From: Charina bottae
Taxonomy: Eukaryota > Chordata > Lepidosauria > Squamata > Charinaidae
DNA length: 64,000 nucleotides
Assembly (NCBI GenBank): GCA_023362775.1
Contig: JALMGJ010000003.1
Coordinates: forward strand, 49,173,916 to 49,237,915
Reading direction: 5' to 3'
In this document: piece by piece, positions 11,601 through 22,271 of the stretch
How the letters are laid out: each line of letters starts with the position of its first letter
Position numbering within the stretch: position 1 is the stretch's first letter
Program-made: the position numbers and the translations under genes
Notes under the pieces: generated by a model
What the model was told of the DNA's origin: nothing
The model's database searches: none
Seen by the model: the letters and a program-made list of their open reading frames with translations, nothing else

Positions 11601-13940
11601 CTGAATATATTAATTATATTATCTATTGGATGCCTATTTAAATCTCCCAAAAGAGTCCACTTAGTTTTCATTTACTGTAATGAAAGTTTCCCTGTACTTT
11701 AGACCATGGAATGTCTAGGTCACCATTCTGCCAGGGCAAAAGTCTACAAGAAAAAATTGGGAATCCATATTGCTTTAATTAGAAGAAAAAAGCTTAGATA
11801 GATGATTTAAAAAGCATGAGAAAACTGGTATTATTTAACTGAATTCAATGAGTCCAAGTCTTTAATCCGTCTATTTCCAGACCCATTAACAATAAATGCT
11901 TGTTGGAATGCTGCAACTGGCTTCGGTATTTGGTCAAATAATTAGAACATTCAGCAAAATCAGAATGATCACATGCTTGAATGTGGAGTTACTATGAAGT
12001 TACAATACGTTCTGCTTACTTACTTACTGTGGCATCATAAATGCTAATACGACTGTGATGCTTTAACTTTTGAATCTTAAAATCAATTTTGTTCGATGAA
12101 CCTTCATCTGATGAAGTGAGTGGCTATCCACAAAAGCTAATGCCATAATACATTTAATCATCTCTATCTAACACATCCTCATAGGTGATTTTCATTGGCC
12201 TGAGAACTTGTAATGCACTGGGGGACAAATCCTTATTTAGATTCTCAGTAACATGCACTGCAAGACTTTGCCATAGGACAAATATACTTATAATATTCAA
12301 TAAGTGGGAGTAGTGTAGAAGGCCAATAACTTTTTAGTGTTGGCCACCAATTCCATCTCCCTAGTGTAATGATTTCTCCATCCTTCTCCAAGATGGAGTT
12401 TGTGCTGCGAAGCTGTGATCCAGAGACCTCAATCAGAAATACTACATCTGCTGTTTCTCTGGTCACCACCCTTTCTCAGCTATTCTGCAAGAGGTGAAGC
12501 TTATAAACTGAATCTGATTTCAGCAATGTTATGGATTGTATCATGGTTGCTGTGGACGTACCAGAATCTCTGAGGCAAGGAAGCCTTGCTTTCATTATCA
12601 GAAAGATGATCCTTTGCAGCTTTGAGTTGCTCTATTTCCTGTTTATCTTACTCATGGCCTTTATCTAAGCAACATTTACTATTTAGAGATAATGACTTAT
12701 TTTATTTTTTATTTTTTTCACAGTTAAGTGGAGCATTTTAATACAGCTGAATTGCTGTGAGCCTTACTGGAACAAATCTATTAGCAGTATGGCTTGAAAC
12801 AATACACAAAAGAGCCCTGTGTGTGGTCTGCTCGACATGCTTTTTCCCTTCCTTATGTTCAACAATAAATCTCTGAGTCAGCTCAAACTTGGGAGCTGAG
12901 CATCCAAGGAGAGCTGCATTTTATCTTTTATTCATTGGCAGGAGCATAGCTGTAGGAGGTATTCAAATCACACTTTTATTTAAACAAACACAGCTGGATT
13001 ACATCCTCTTAATATAGCAATTCTCTAATGAAAAATAACAACATAGTAGTTATCTCTTTTCTTTTGTGCAACTCTCAATTTGCTAAAATTAGGCAGGCTT
13101 CAATCCTGTGTAAAATCTGGCATGTTTTCATGACCAGCACTCATAGCAACTAACTGCAAAATTATAATGGGAACACAATTATAATGAGGCATGTGAAATA
13201 CACATCCTTTCGCTGCTATAGGAGGTTATACAATTATGTGGTAATAACAACCTTTTCTGTAGTTGTCTTTGTCAGGCAGCTCATTTCATTTATTTAATGC
13301 TGAATTCTCCCATTGTATGCTACAGTGGTTTAGCTTTAACAATGGGAACAGAGTAAATCAATGCTAGAAAACTGGAGTTCCTTGGCTGCATCACTCCAAT
13401 ATGTAACATTTGCACAAAACCGGCTCCCCTGAGCCTAGTGAATAAGGCTGGTCTTCAATACAATGGATGCCTGTGCCATTTGTTTCTTCTTTGGGCACCA
13501 TTTGGTTAAAGCAACGGGCAATTAATTGCAGAATGCTGCGTTTTTGGAAAGTTGGATGAAATGCAGCCTAAAGCCCGTTGGACAAAAAGTAGCACAGCTT
13601 TGGCAAATGTGTGTTTTTCTGACAATCCAAATGACGGTGATGATGCCATGATGATCTACCACCCCAGCCTCCTCCCAATCAATGCCGTCCTTGACCATGC
13701 TGGCTCAAGTTTAAGGGAAGACTGTACAATACCGTATTTTCTAGGGCTGTAAAAAGCATTTGAAAGAGGTGATTTGCAGCACATTCCAGGGAGAACAAGG
13801 GACCTCAATTTGAATTGGAAAATCAGCTGCATCTTATGTAAGGCTCATGCAGCTGCTTTGAAACCCATCCACAATTATCTTAGTGTTGCTTTGCTGAATG
13901 TCCTAGTAGAAGTATTCTCTGCATAGGCATAGGCACAGAG
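8641..13940. other. Noncoding DNA, mostly unique
   Basis: No coding gene recognised; all open frames here are short and lack family motifs. One hammerhead-like relic lies at 12100-12160. The part at about 12680-13400 is unusually free of recognisable repeats and rich in ATTA/TAAT cores, so it could hold conserved regulatory DNA, which I cannot test. Confidence 0.4.
12100..12160 (+). ncRNA. Decayed hammerhead-ribozyme-like motif of a retroelement tail
   Basis: A perfect CTGATGA core box at 12109 is followed by a short hairpin (gtgg-ctat-ccac) and then aaaag in place of GAAA. This is the arrangement core box, stem II, GAAA seen in hammerhead ribozymes of retroelement tails. The first G of GAAA is lost, so activity is not expected. 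The downstream sequence (gctaatgccataata) resembles the widespread amniote repeat that carries the same motif. Confidence 0.35.
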
Positions 13941-13944
13941 AAAG

Positions 13945-13983
13945 TACATATAGAGAATACACAATGTATAATATACATTAGAG
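13945..13983. repeat. 39-bp direct repeat, left copy
   Basis: Matches 14314-14352. Both are rich in agaatac/acattag units and flank the hAT element. The left copy ends with the 8-bp TSD cattagag of that insertion. Confidence 0.7.
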
Positions 13984-14273
13984 CAGAGCTTTCCAAACTG
14001 TGTGTCGGGACACGTTAGTGTGTCGGCTGCAGTGTCTGGGTGTGTCGCAGCTGCTGCTGCCTCCGAGCCCTGCCAGGATTCCACGCAGGTCCTAGTGCCT
14101 GCCTTGTGCCTTGCTGCCTCCAAACCTGCTGCGATTCCATGCAGGTCTTAGTGCCTGCCTTGTGCCCTGCTGTAAGAGTGTGTCGCGAAATGATGCTCTG
14201 CTGTAAGAGTGTGTCGCAAGATGATGCATGTCTAAAAAGCGTGTCACCAACATGAAAAGTTTGGAAAGCTCTG
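13984..14273 (-). mobile_element. hAT-type MITE, copy 1 (subfamily A)
   Basis: A non-autonomous DNA transposon of 290 bp. Its terminal inverted repeats begin cagagctttccaaac and end gtttggaaagctctg. It is flanked by perfect 8-bp duplications, cattagag, at 13976-13983 and 14274-14281, as expected for hAT transposases. It has many internal GTGTGTCG / CGACACAC motifs and no coding capacity. It carries two copies each of the two internal repeat units and lies opposite to the other subfamily A copies. Confidence 0.85.
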
Positions 14274-14313
14274 CATTAGAGAATACATTAGAAAATACAG
14301 AATACAGAGAAAA

Positions 14314-14352
14314 TACATATAGAGAATACACAATGTATAATATACATTAGAG
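14314..14352. repeat. 39-bp direct repeat, right copy
   Basis: Second copy of the repeat at 13945-13983, within a local array of agagaatac-type units. Confidence 0.7.
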
Positions 14353-14449
14353 AATACACAATGCCAACCTATGCATGTTTGCTCGAAGTAGATCCCACTG
14401 AGTTCAATTAGTTTATGGATAAGTATGTGAAGAGTGCCTTCATTACTAC

Positions 14450-16934
14450 AGTTTTATTCTGGACAGTCCACAGAGAACTGCATTGTGGTTCTGGGGGACT
14501 TCAATCTGCCGTCTCTGGGACGGTCCTCGGAGGCGGCCCGGGAGTTCATGGCTACCATGGCAGCTATGGGCCTGTCTCAGATTATTCGTGACCCGACTCG
14601 TGACAGTGGTCTCACCCCGGACTTAGTTTTCTTGTCTGAGCAGTGGCAATGTGATCTGAGGGGAGAGTTACATCTTTCCCCATTGTCATGGTCAGACCAC
14701 GCCCTGGTGACCCTGAGACTCTCTTGTGCTGCCCCACTCCGCAGGGAGGCGGGACCCATTCGATTGGTCCGCCCTGGTGACTGATGGACCCAGTGAGGTT
14801 TCAGAAGGAGCTGGGGGTTATTCCCGAGGACTTGCTTCACGGTCCAGTGGAGGTCCTGGCCGCAGCCTGGAATAAGGCAGCGGCCGGAGCCCTGGACAAG
14901 ATCGTGCCTATGCGACCTCTCCGGCCCTGCTCGGCCCGCTGCTCTCCGTGGTTCACGGAAGAGTTAAGGGCTTTGAAGAGGGTTAAGAGACATCTAGAGC
15001 GCCACTGGAGAAAGACAAAGACTGAATCTGACCGAACACAATCTAGAGCTGCAGTCAAGGCCTACCTTGTGGCGGTAAGAGCGGCGAAACGTGAATATTT
15101 CTCCGCTCTTATTGCGTCCGCAGAATGCCGCCCGACGGCCCTTTTTAAGATTACAAGATCACTTTTGGGTCGGGAGCAGCGGGAGACCCATTTACAGGGC
15201 CATTTGGAAGAGTTTTCTGAGCATCTGCAGGACAAAATCACTCAGATTCATTCCAAGTTGGACTCCAAGCGTGAGACAAGATCTGGGGAGATGCCAGAGG
15301 CTCGTACTTACCACGTTATCTGGGAACTGTTTGATCCTGTTGCGCCTGATGAAGTAGACAGGATCCTCCGGATTGTAAACACCACCACATGCCAGCTTGA
15401 CCCATGTTCCTCCTGGCTGGTGAAATCAGCTAGTGAGGTGACATGTGGCTGGGTCCAGGCGATGATTAATTCGTCCTTGAGTGAGGGGGTGTTCCTGGCT
15501 GCCTTTAAGGAGGCGCTGGTGCACCCCCTCCTCAAGAAACTTTCCCTGGACCCTACAATCCTGGGCAATTTTCGCCCAGTCTCCCACCTTCCCTTTTTAG
15601 GAAAGGTGGTTGAGAAGGTGGTGGCGTTGCAACTCCAGAGGATTCTGGAGGAAACGGATTATCTGGACCCCTTCTAGTCAGGTTTCAGGCCGGGATATGG
15701 GACGGAGACCGCATTGGTCGCACTTATGGATGATCTCTGGTGAGAGCGGGATGGAGGGAGTGCATCCATCCTTGCTCTCTTAGATCTCTCAGCGGGTTTT
15801 GATACCGTCGACCACGGTATACTTTTGGGGCGGCTCGAGGAGTTGGGGGCGGGCGGCGTGGTTTTGCGCTGGTTCGCCTCCTTTCTCCAGGGCCATTCCC
15901 AGTCGGTGTTGATAGGGGAGGAGAGAGCTGACCCGCGATCCCTGACTTGTGGAGTGCCGCAGGGGTCGGTTCTCTCTCCTCTCCTATTCAACATCTACAT
16001 GAAGCCACTGGGCAAGATCATCCGTCACCACGGGATGAGGTATCACCAATATGCTGATGATACCCAGTTATAGATCTCCGTCCCGGGTGAAGTAAGTGAT
16101 GCGGTCAATGCCTTATCTCAGTGCCTGGAGGCTATGGGGGTCTGGATGGGGAACAACAGGCTTCAACTGAACCCTGGTAAGACGGAGTGGCTGTGGATTG
16201 ACGCCCCCCCTGGATCCGGGAAGTTGTCATCTTTGGTTCTGGGGGGGGTTGCACTACCCCACTCGGATCCAGTGCGGAATCTGGGGGTCCTCCTGGACTC
16301 ACGACTCCTGCTCGAAGAGCAGGTGGCAGTCATGGCCAGGAGGGCCTTTGCACAGCTTCAGCTTGTGCGCCAGTTACGGCCTTTCCTGGATCGGGAGGCC
16401 CTCCGAACAGTCACTCACGCCCTTGTCATCTCCAGTATAGACTATTGTAATGCGCTCTACATGAGGCTACCCTTGAAGAGTATCCGGAAGCTTCAGCTGG
16501 TGCAGAATGCAGCGGCGCGAGCAGTTATGAGTGCCAGAAGATTGGCACATGTGACACCCCTGCTACGCGAGCTGCATTGGGTGCCAGTTTGCTTCCGGGT
16601 CCAATTCAAGGTTTTGGTGATTACCTTTAAAGCCCTACATGGCATAGGACCAGGGTACCTGAGGGACCGTCTCATCCCGATAACGTCGGCCCGCCCCACC
16701 CGTGCATGCAGAGAGGGCATGCTTCGGACCCCCTCAACAAGAGAATTCCATCTAGCGGGGTCCAGGAGGCGTGCCTTCTCTGTGATAGCGCCCGCCTTGT
16801 GGAATATCCTGCCCCCGGAGGTGAGACTGGCCCCCTCCCTCCTGGCCTTTCGGAAGGCCCTTAAGACCTGGCTCTGCCACCTGGCCTGGGACGACGGAGG
16901 TGGTAGTGCCTCCTGGGGTTGGCTGGCCCCATAG
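14450..16934 (+). pseudogene. L2-clade LINE ORF2, copy 1 (5'-truncated)
   Basis: L2 elements encode an APE endonuclease and reverse transcriptase. This copy starts inside the endonuclease (VVLGDFNLPS at about 14481; SWSDHALVTL near 14690). It then carries the L2 linker, the RT (GVPQGSVLSPLLFNIYM near 15955, catalytic YADD at 16050-16061) and the typical C-terminal block (LHWVPV, FKALHGIGPGYL, LWNILPPEVR). Breaks: a frameshift near 14780; stops TAG at 15675-15677, TGA at 15741-15743 and TAG at 16071-16073. The codon context suggests CAG, TGG and TAY as the ancestral codons. GC content is far above the flanks. The first part of the endonuclease is absent, so it is a truncated insertion. Confidence 0.9.
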
Positions 16935-17118
16935 CTCCACAATCTATTCTGCGGGTCCAAATCCATCTTGGATTTTATTTTATTATGTTATGCTTGTGTT
17001 TTTAGATATTTTGTATAGTTTTTAATTTTTTTATTTATTGTAACCCGCCCAGAGTCCCTTGCATGGGAGATGGGCGGGGAATAAATTTGAAAGAAATAAT
17101 AAATAAATAAAATAAATT
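16935..17118 (+). mobile_element. L2 copy 1 3' UTR and tail
   Basis: Contains the characteristic L2 3' block (taacccgcccagagtccc ... gatgggcggggaataaa) and an imperfect ataaataaa tail. Confidence 0.8.
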
Positions 17119-17363
17119 GTCCTCAATCATTATCATTCTTTTTGCTTGGGAGAAGTTCTTGATTGATTATGATCCTTGCCTGTAATTTCTGCCTTATGTC
17201 ACATCACACTTTCAGATTCTGGTTTGTGCCTTTGGTTCCTGTGCTTTTCTCCCCTAAATGGTATGGTTAGGTGTCAGTTTTGCTGCAATGATGTAGTCTC
17301 TGTTATCCATCAGAACTCCAAGGCCAGAGCTACAAGTAGAATTTCCTTGTATGATAAAAAGAG
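17119..17363. other. Spacer between two L2 copies
   Basis: About 245 bp of apparently unique sequence separates the two L2 insertions. Confidence 0.5.
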
Positions 17364-19502
17364 CATTCCAGAGGGAGCTGGGGGTTATACCCGAGGATCT
17401 GCTGTGTAGTCCAGTGGAGGCCCTGGCCGCAGCCTGGAATAGGGAGGCAGCTGGGGCCTTGGACAGGATTGTGCCTGTGCGACCTCTCTTGCCCCATTCA
17501 ACCTGACACTCCCCGTGGTTTAGGGAGGAACTGAGGGTTTTGAAGAGGGTTAAGGGACGTCTAGAGCGGCGCTGGAGGAAGACAAAGACCGAATCCGACC
17601 AAACACAAGCTAGAGCCGCTGTTAAGGCCTACCTTGTGGCGGTAAGAGCGGCAAAATGTCAAAATTTCTCCGCTCTTATTGCGTCCGCAGAATGCCGCCC
17701 GATGGCCCTGTTTAAGATCACTTGATTCCTTTTGGGGAAGGTGGGCCTGGTGACCCACCTCCAGGGCCGTGTGGAGGAGTTTTCTGAGCATCTGCAGGAT
17801 AAAATCGCTCGCATTTGTTCTGAGCTGGACTCCAAGTGTGAGGCATGGTCTGGGGAGATGCCGAGGGAACGTACTTGCCTAGTTATCTGGGAACAGTTCG
17901 ATCCTGTTGGACCTGAGGAACTGCACAGGATCCTCCGGACTGTAAATGCCACCACCTGTCATCTAGATCGATGCACCTCCTGGCTGGTGAAGGCAGCCCG
18001 GGAGGTGACATGTGCTTCGGTCCAGGCGATGGTTAATACATCCTTGAGAGAGGGGGTGTTCCCAGCTGCCTTTAAGGAGGTGCTGGTGCACCCCCTCCTC
18101 AAGAAGCCATCGCTGGACCCTACTGTGCTGGACAACTTTTGTCCAGTCTCCCACCTCCCCTTTTTGGGGAAGGTGGTTGAGAAGGTGGTGATGTTGCAAT
18201 TCCAGAGGATTCTGGATGAAACAGATTATCTGGACCCCTTCCAGTCAGGATTCAGGCCTGGATATGGGATAGAAACTGCATTGGTCATGCTTATGGATGG
18301 TCTCTGGTGGGAGCGGGAAGGGGGCAGTGCATCCATCCTGGCTCTTCTTGACCTCTCAGTGGGTTTCAATACCATCAACCATGGTATCCTTTTGGGGTGG
18401 CTCAGGGAGTTGGGGGTGGGCAGCGTGGTTTTGCGCTGGTTTACCTCCTTCCTCCAGGGCCGATCCCAATCGGTGGTGATAGGGAGTGGGAGATCCGATC
18501 CTCGACCCCTCCTTTGTGGGATGCCGCAGGGTTCGGTTCTCTCTCCTCTCCTATCTACATCTACATGAAACATCTACATGAAACCACTGGGTGAGATCAT
18601 CCGTCACCATGGGATGAGGTATCATCAGTATGCTGATGATACCCAGTTCTACATCTCTGTCCCGGGTGAAGTAAGTGACGCAGTGACTGCCCTTTTCTGG
18701 TGCCTGGAGGCTGTGGGGGTCTGGATGGGGAACAATAGGCTTCAGCTGAACCCTGGTAAGACGGAGTGGCTGTGGTTTAATGGCTTCTCAGTATCTGGGA
18801 AATTGTCATCCTTAGTTCTGGATGGGGTCGCACTACCCCAGACAGACCCAGTGCGGAACTTGGGGGTTCTTCTGGACTCAAGACTCCTGCTCAAAGAGCA
18901 GGTGGCAGTCATGGCCAGAAGGGCCTTTGCGCAACTTTGTGTTACGTCCGTTCCTGGACCGAGCGGCCCTTCGAACAGTCACTCATGCTCTGGTCATCTC
19001 CCATATAGAATATTGCAATGTGCTCTACATGGGGCTACACTTGAAGAGTATCTGGAAGCTTCAGCTGGTCCGAAATGCGGCTGCACGGGCAGTTCTTGGT
19101 GCCCCAAGATCGGCACATGTGACACCACTGCTCCACGAGCTGAATTGGGTGCCAGTTTGCTTCCGGGTCCAATTCAAGGTGTTGGTGATCACCTTTAAAG
19201 CCCTACATGGCATGGGTCCAGGTTACCTGAGGGACCATCTCATCCTCATGACATCGATCCATCCCACCCGGTCATGCAGAGAGGGCATGCTGCGGGCCCC
19301 ATCTGTAAAAGAATTTCATCTGGCGGGGTCCAGGAAGCAGGCCTTCTCTGCAGTGGCTCCCACCCAGTGGAACACTCTGCCCCCAGAGGTGAGACAGGCC
19401 CCATCACTCCTGGCCTTCCGGAAGAACCTGAAGACTTGGCTCTGCCGTCTCACTTGGGATGGGAAGGGGAGTAATTATTCTTGGGGGTGGCTGGCACCTT
19501 AG
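17364..19502 (+). pseudogene. L2-clade LINE ORF2, copy 2 (5'-truncated)
   Basis: Same family and orientation as copy 1 but starts further downstream, after the endonuclease, at a gagctgggggttat segment homologous to 14809. It contains the linker, the RT (CGMPQGSVLSPLL near 18515, YADD at 18629-18640) and the conserved C-terminus ending at the TAG 19500-19502. Breaks: a frame change near 17725, a 13-bp tandem duplication (18558-18570 and 18571-18583) that shifts frame just before the YADD motif, and a small deletion near 18935. It is otherwise closely similar to copy 1, so the two stem from related source elements. Confidence 0.9.
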
Positions 19503-19691
19503 AGCTCTCCTCATGGAATTAGATGTTTATGGCCACTTGGTTTTATACTTATTTTGTATTTATATTTGGTAAATTGTATATGTATATTTTAGATGTTTTT
19601 ATATTTATCCTTTTAATATGGTTCTTATTGTAAACTGCCCAAAATTCCCCTTTTCTGGGGGAGATGGGCAGTGGCAAAATTTGAATTATAA

Positions 19692-19692
<1 letters not shown>
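19503..19692 (+). mobile_element. L2 copy 2 3' UTR
   Basis: Carries the L2 3' block (gtaaactgcccaaaattcc ... gatgggcagtgg) leading into the tetranucleotide array, which probably grew from the element's tail. Confidence 0.75.
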
Positions 19693-19770
<78 letters not shown>

Positions 19771-19771
19771 G
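19693..19771. repeat. (TAGA)n(CAGA)n microsatellite
   Basis: A compound array of about 20 tetranucleotide units attached to the 3' end of L2 copy 2. Confidence 0.95.
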
Positions 19772-20211
19772 GAGAATTGCCAAGCAAAGTTATGTTCATA
19801 AATGCCTATTGGTCCTTAAGTCAAGTGTTAATTTTGATTTCCAAAGTCCTAAAAGTCTTAGGACTGGTTTTCCTAAAGAAGTACCTCTTTATATATCATC
19901 CTGAGGTGACTTAAGATCCTCTGAGAAATTATTTCCCTTGTTCTATCACTAAATCTGGAAAGGCTCTCCTCAGTACTAGTAGCCCACTTGTAGTGCAGTC
20001 TTTTCCTGTTCAATTCTATTCCATCAAGCCTATGATTAATAATTGGACCTATAGCAGGATGGCTAACCATTGCTGATGCAAGTTGTTGACCCCTACTTGT
20101 ATGTATGATGATTGATTGATTGATTGATTGCCAAATTTATGCTAGATTAATTTGGCAAACCAGCTAATGGTAATTGATAATACAACAATAAATATTGTAA
20201 GGCAACAACAA
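19772..20211. other. Noncoding DNA left of the PLE
   Basis: No gene seen. Contains a short (TTGA)n run at about 20108-20130. Confidence 0.5.
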
Positions 20212-20497
20212 CCTCTTTCAAACCACTTATCTTCCCTGTCTAAAATGTGAACATTAATGTCCTCAAATGAGTGTCCTTTTTCTTTTAGATGAAGGTAAAC
20301 TGCTGACTCTGGTCCTGTGGTGTTGCTCCTCCTGTGTTGGGCCATCCTCCTGTACAAAGGTTGTTTGGTTTCTCCAATGTAGAGCTCAGAGCACTCCTCA
20401 CTGCACTGGATTGCATACACTACATTGCTTTTCTTGTGTTTTGGAGTTTGATCTTTGGGGTGTACAAGCCTCTGTCTCAGTGTGTTGGTGGGTTTGA
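20212..20497 (-). pseudogene. PLE GIY-YIG endonuclease fragment, inverted copy
   Basis: Minus-strand frame reading from the RT-endonuclease linker (FKPTNTLRQ) into the GIY-YIG domain (NVVYAIQC, then ELYIGETKQPLYRRMAQHR) and stopping at the arm end after DKWFERG. GIY-YIG nucleases make the target nick in PLE retrotransposition. The reverse transcriptase is missing. The longer open frame around it continues antisense through the other arm and is not a gene. Confidence 0.8.
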
Positions 20498-20501
20498 AAT
20501 A

Positions 20502-20890
20502 TCCAGTGCAGTGAGGAGTGCTCTGAGCTCTACATTGGAGAAACCAAACAACCTTTGTACAGGAGGATGGCCCAACACAGGAGGAGCAACACCACAGGAC
20601 CAGAGTCAGCAGTTTACCTTCATCTAAAAGAAAAAGGACACTCATTTGAGGACATTAATGTTCACATTTTAGACAGGGAAGATAAGTGGTTTGAAAGAGG
20701 GGTCAAGGAATTCATTTATGCCAACTTGGAAAATCCTTCTTTGAATAGAGGTGGGGGCCTCAGGCACAATCTTTCCCCTATTTTCCTTCCTGCTTTGTCT
20801 TCTGTGCCTAGGAAGATTAAGACCATTTCGCAATCTCAACAACAGCAAGGTAATCTTAACGATCCTCCTTTGGATGATAAAGGGACTTAG
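20502..20890 (+). pseudogene. PLE GIY-YIG endonuclease fragment, plus copy
   Basis: Begins at CSEECSELYIGET and continues past the inverted arm through FERGVKEFIYANLENPSLN and GGGLRHNLSP to a stop at 20888-20890. This is the natural C-terminus of the PLE protein. The first half of the nuclease (the GIY strand) is present only in the inverted copy, so neither fragment is complete. Confidence 0.8.
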
Positions 20891-20983
20891 AAATAAACAT
20901 CTCAAATAACCATGACCTAGCCCCAGGTGCAAGGTCACACAGCCACCCTAGAAACATATTTAAGGATTCCCTTACAAACTTTG

Positions 20984-21032
20984 CTCAGACTGAAGAAGCT
21001 TCTTGGATAAGGAGCGAAACGTTTCCACTGAG
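20984..21032 (+). ncRNA. Hammerhead-ribozyme-like motif in PLE 3' region
   Basis: CTGAAGA (20990-20996) fits the CUGANGA core. It is followed by a 7-bp stem (20998-21004 with 21009-21015, one G-U pair, GGAT loop) and GAAAC (21016-21020). Helix I can form between ctcag (20984-20988) and ctgag (21028-21032). Helix III is only the short self-complementary gaaacgtttc. PLEs are known to carry hammerhead motifs with very short helix III in their terminal repeats. Cleavage activity is an inference. Confidence 0.5.
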
Positions 21033-21107
21033 AAAATAGAAATCCAGTTGACATGATTCAAGCTACAGACAATTCCACCTGGATGACTGAGAACCTTCAT
21101 CGACTTT

Positions 21108-21452
21108 TTTTGTTGTTGTTCAGTCGTTTAGTCGTGTCCGACTCTTCCTGACCTCATGGACCATAGCACGCCAGGCCTTCCTGTCCTCCACTGTCTCTCG
21201 GAGTTTACTCAAATTAATGTTAATTACATCGGTGATGCTATCGAACCATCTCATCCTCTGCCGTCCCCTTCTCCTTTTGCCTTCAGTCTTTCCCAGCATC
21301 AGGGTCTTTTCCAGTGAGTCCTCTCTTCGCATTAGGTGGCCAAAGTATTTGAGCTTCAGCTTCAGTATCTGTCCTTCCAATGAGCAGTCAGGGTTGATTT
21401 CCTTTAGGATTGACTGGTTTGACCTCCTTGCAGTCCAAGGGACTCTCAAGAG
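21108..21452 (-). mobile_element. BovB (RTE) LINE 3' fragment
   Basis: The minus-strand frame (21120-21449) reads as the C-terminus of the BovB reverse transcriptase polyprotein, with the hallmarks KLKYFGHLMRRE, GKRRRGRQRMRW and SKSRTRL-type ending (here VRKSRTRLND). The 3' end gtcggacacgac...aac appears inverted at 21111-21145. tcgacttt on both sides (21100-21107, 21453-21460) may be an 8-bp TSD. Most of the element is missing (5' truncation). Confidence 0.85.
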
Positions 21453-21489
21453 TCGACTTTACCTTTACCTTTTTATGTTAAAACTAGCA

Positions 21490-21710
21490 TTTTGAATTGG
21501 CTTTAAGGGCAACTGGAAGCCAATGCAACTGAGTCAAGAGAGGTATTGTATGCTGCCACCAAGGAACTCCAGAGAGAGATACTGACTACTAGCTCTGACC
21601 CCATGGCAGTTTTCATGTCACCTTGAAAGGCATCCTCACACAAAGTCCATTACAATAATCTATTTGGGAAGTAATCAGTGCATGGATCACAAAAGCCAGG
21701 TCGACTCCGG
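21490..21710 (-). mobile_element. Old L2 fragment
   Basis: In reverse complement the segment reads like the L2 RT C-terminal region (DYCN followed by a G-L-P/M-P-F-K-type block), strongly decayed. Boundaries are approximate. Confidence 0.5.
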
Positions 21711-21891
21711 AAGGACAAAAAAAAAGGGGGGGGGAATTGTGAACAGCTGAAAGAAGGCATCCTTTGCCCCAGTGCTTGACTGAGTACTCAGGGACATTGT
21801 GGGATTGAGAAGACCCTAAAGCTGTAAAGCTGCTCTTTCAAGACAGTGTGACCCTTTCCAGAATAAGAAAAAAAAACCCTCTTCAATTATA

Positions 21892-22269
21892 CAGGTAATC
21901 TTGCTTAACGACCATTTGTTTAGCGATGGTTCAGACTTATGACAGTGCTGAAAAAACTGACTTGCGACTGGTCCTCACACTTACGACTGTCGTGGCATCC
22001 CCACAGTCACATGATCACGATTTGGGCTCTTGGCAACTGGTTCGCATTTACAACCGTCGCAGCATCCCACGGTCGAGTGATCACCAGTTTTGACCTTCTC
22101 AGCCGGCTTCTGGCAATGGGGAACTGCATGATTTACTTAATTACCACATGGTTCGCTTAACGACTGCCGCAAAAAAGGTCGTAAAATTGGGTCAGATTCA
22201 CTTAATGACCACTTCACTTAGCAACCAAAATTCCAGTCCCAATTGTGGTCATTAAGCAAGGACTACCTG
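21892..22269. mobile_element. Tc1/mariner-type MITE (TA target)
   Basis: Terminal inverted repeats start caggtaatcttgcttaacga and end tggtcattaagcaagg...ctacctg, flanked by TA on both sides (21890-21891, 22270-22271). Length is 378 bp with no coding capacity. The interior is made of diverged repeats of the motif cttaacgacc and its complement. Placement in the Tc1/mariner superfamily is from the TA duplication. Confidence 0.7.
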
Positions 22270-22271
22270 TA

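Larger units (their letters stand above)
20212..21103 (+). mobile_element. Penelope-like element, 5'-truncated with inverted duplicate
   Basis: The left arm (20212-20410) is the exact reverse complement of 20502-20700: 199 bp each, with no mismatch found on base-by-base reading. A 91-bp spacer carries PLE sequence in the minus orientation only. The plus-strand copy continues to the 3' terminus near 21103. Such head-to-head truncated copies are known for Penelope-like elements. A BovB fragment follows, separated by a few T. Confidence 0.85.

Noticed and set aside
19693..19771. CRISPR-like or satellite array
   Set aside because: Units are plain tetranucleotides without spacers; it is a microsatellite on an L2 tail.
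21939..22160. 73-codon frame with Trp/His-rich content
   Set aside because: It lies wholly inside the TA-flanked MITE and repeats the MITE's internal motif.
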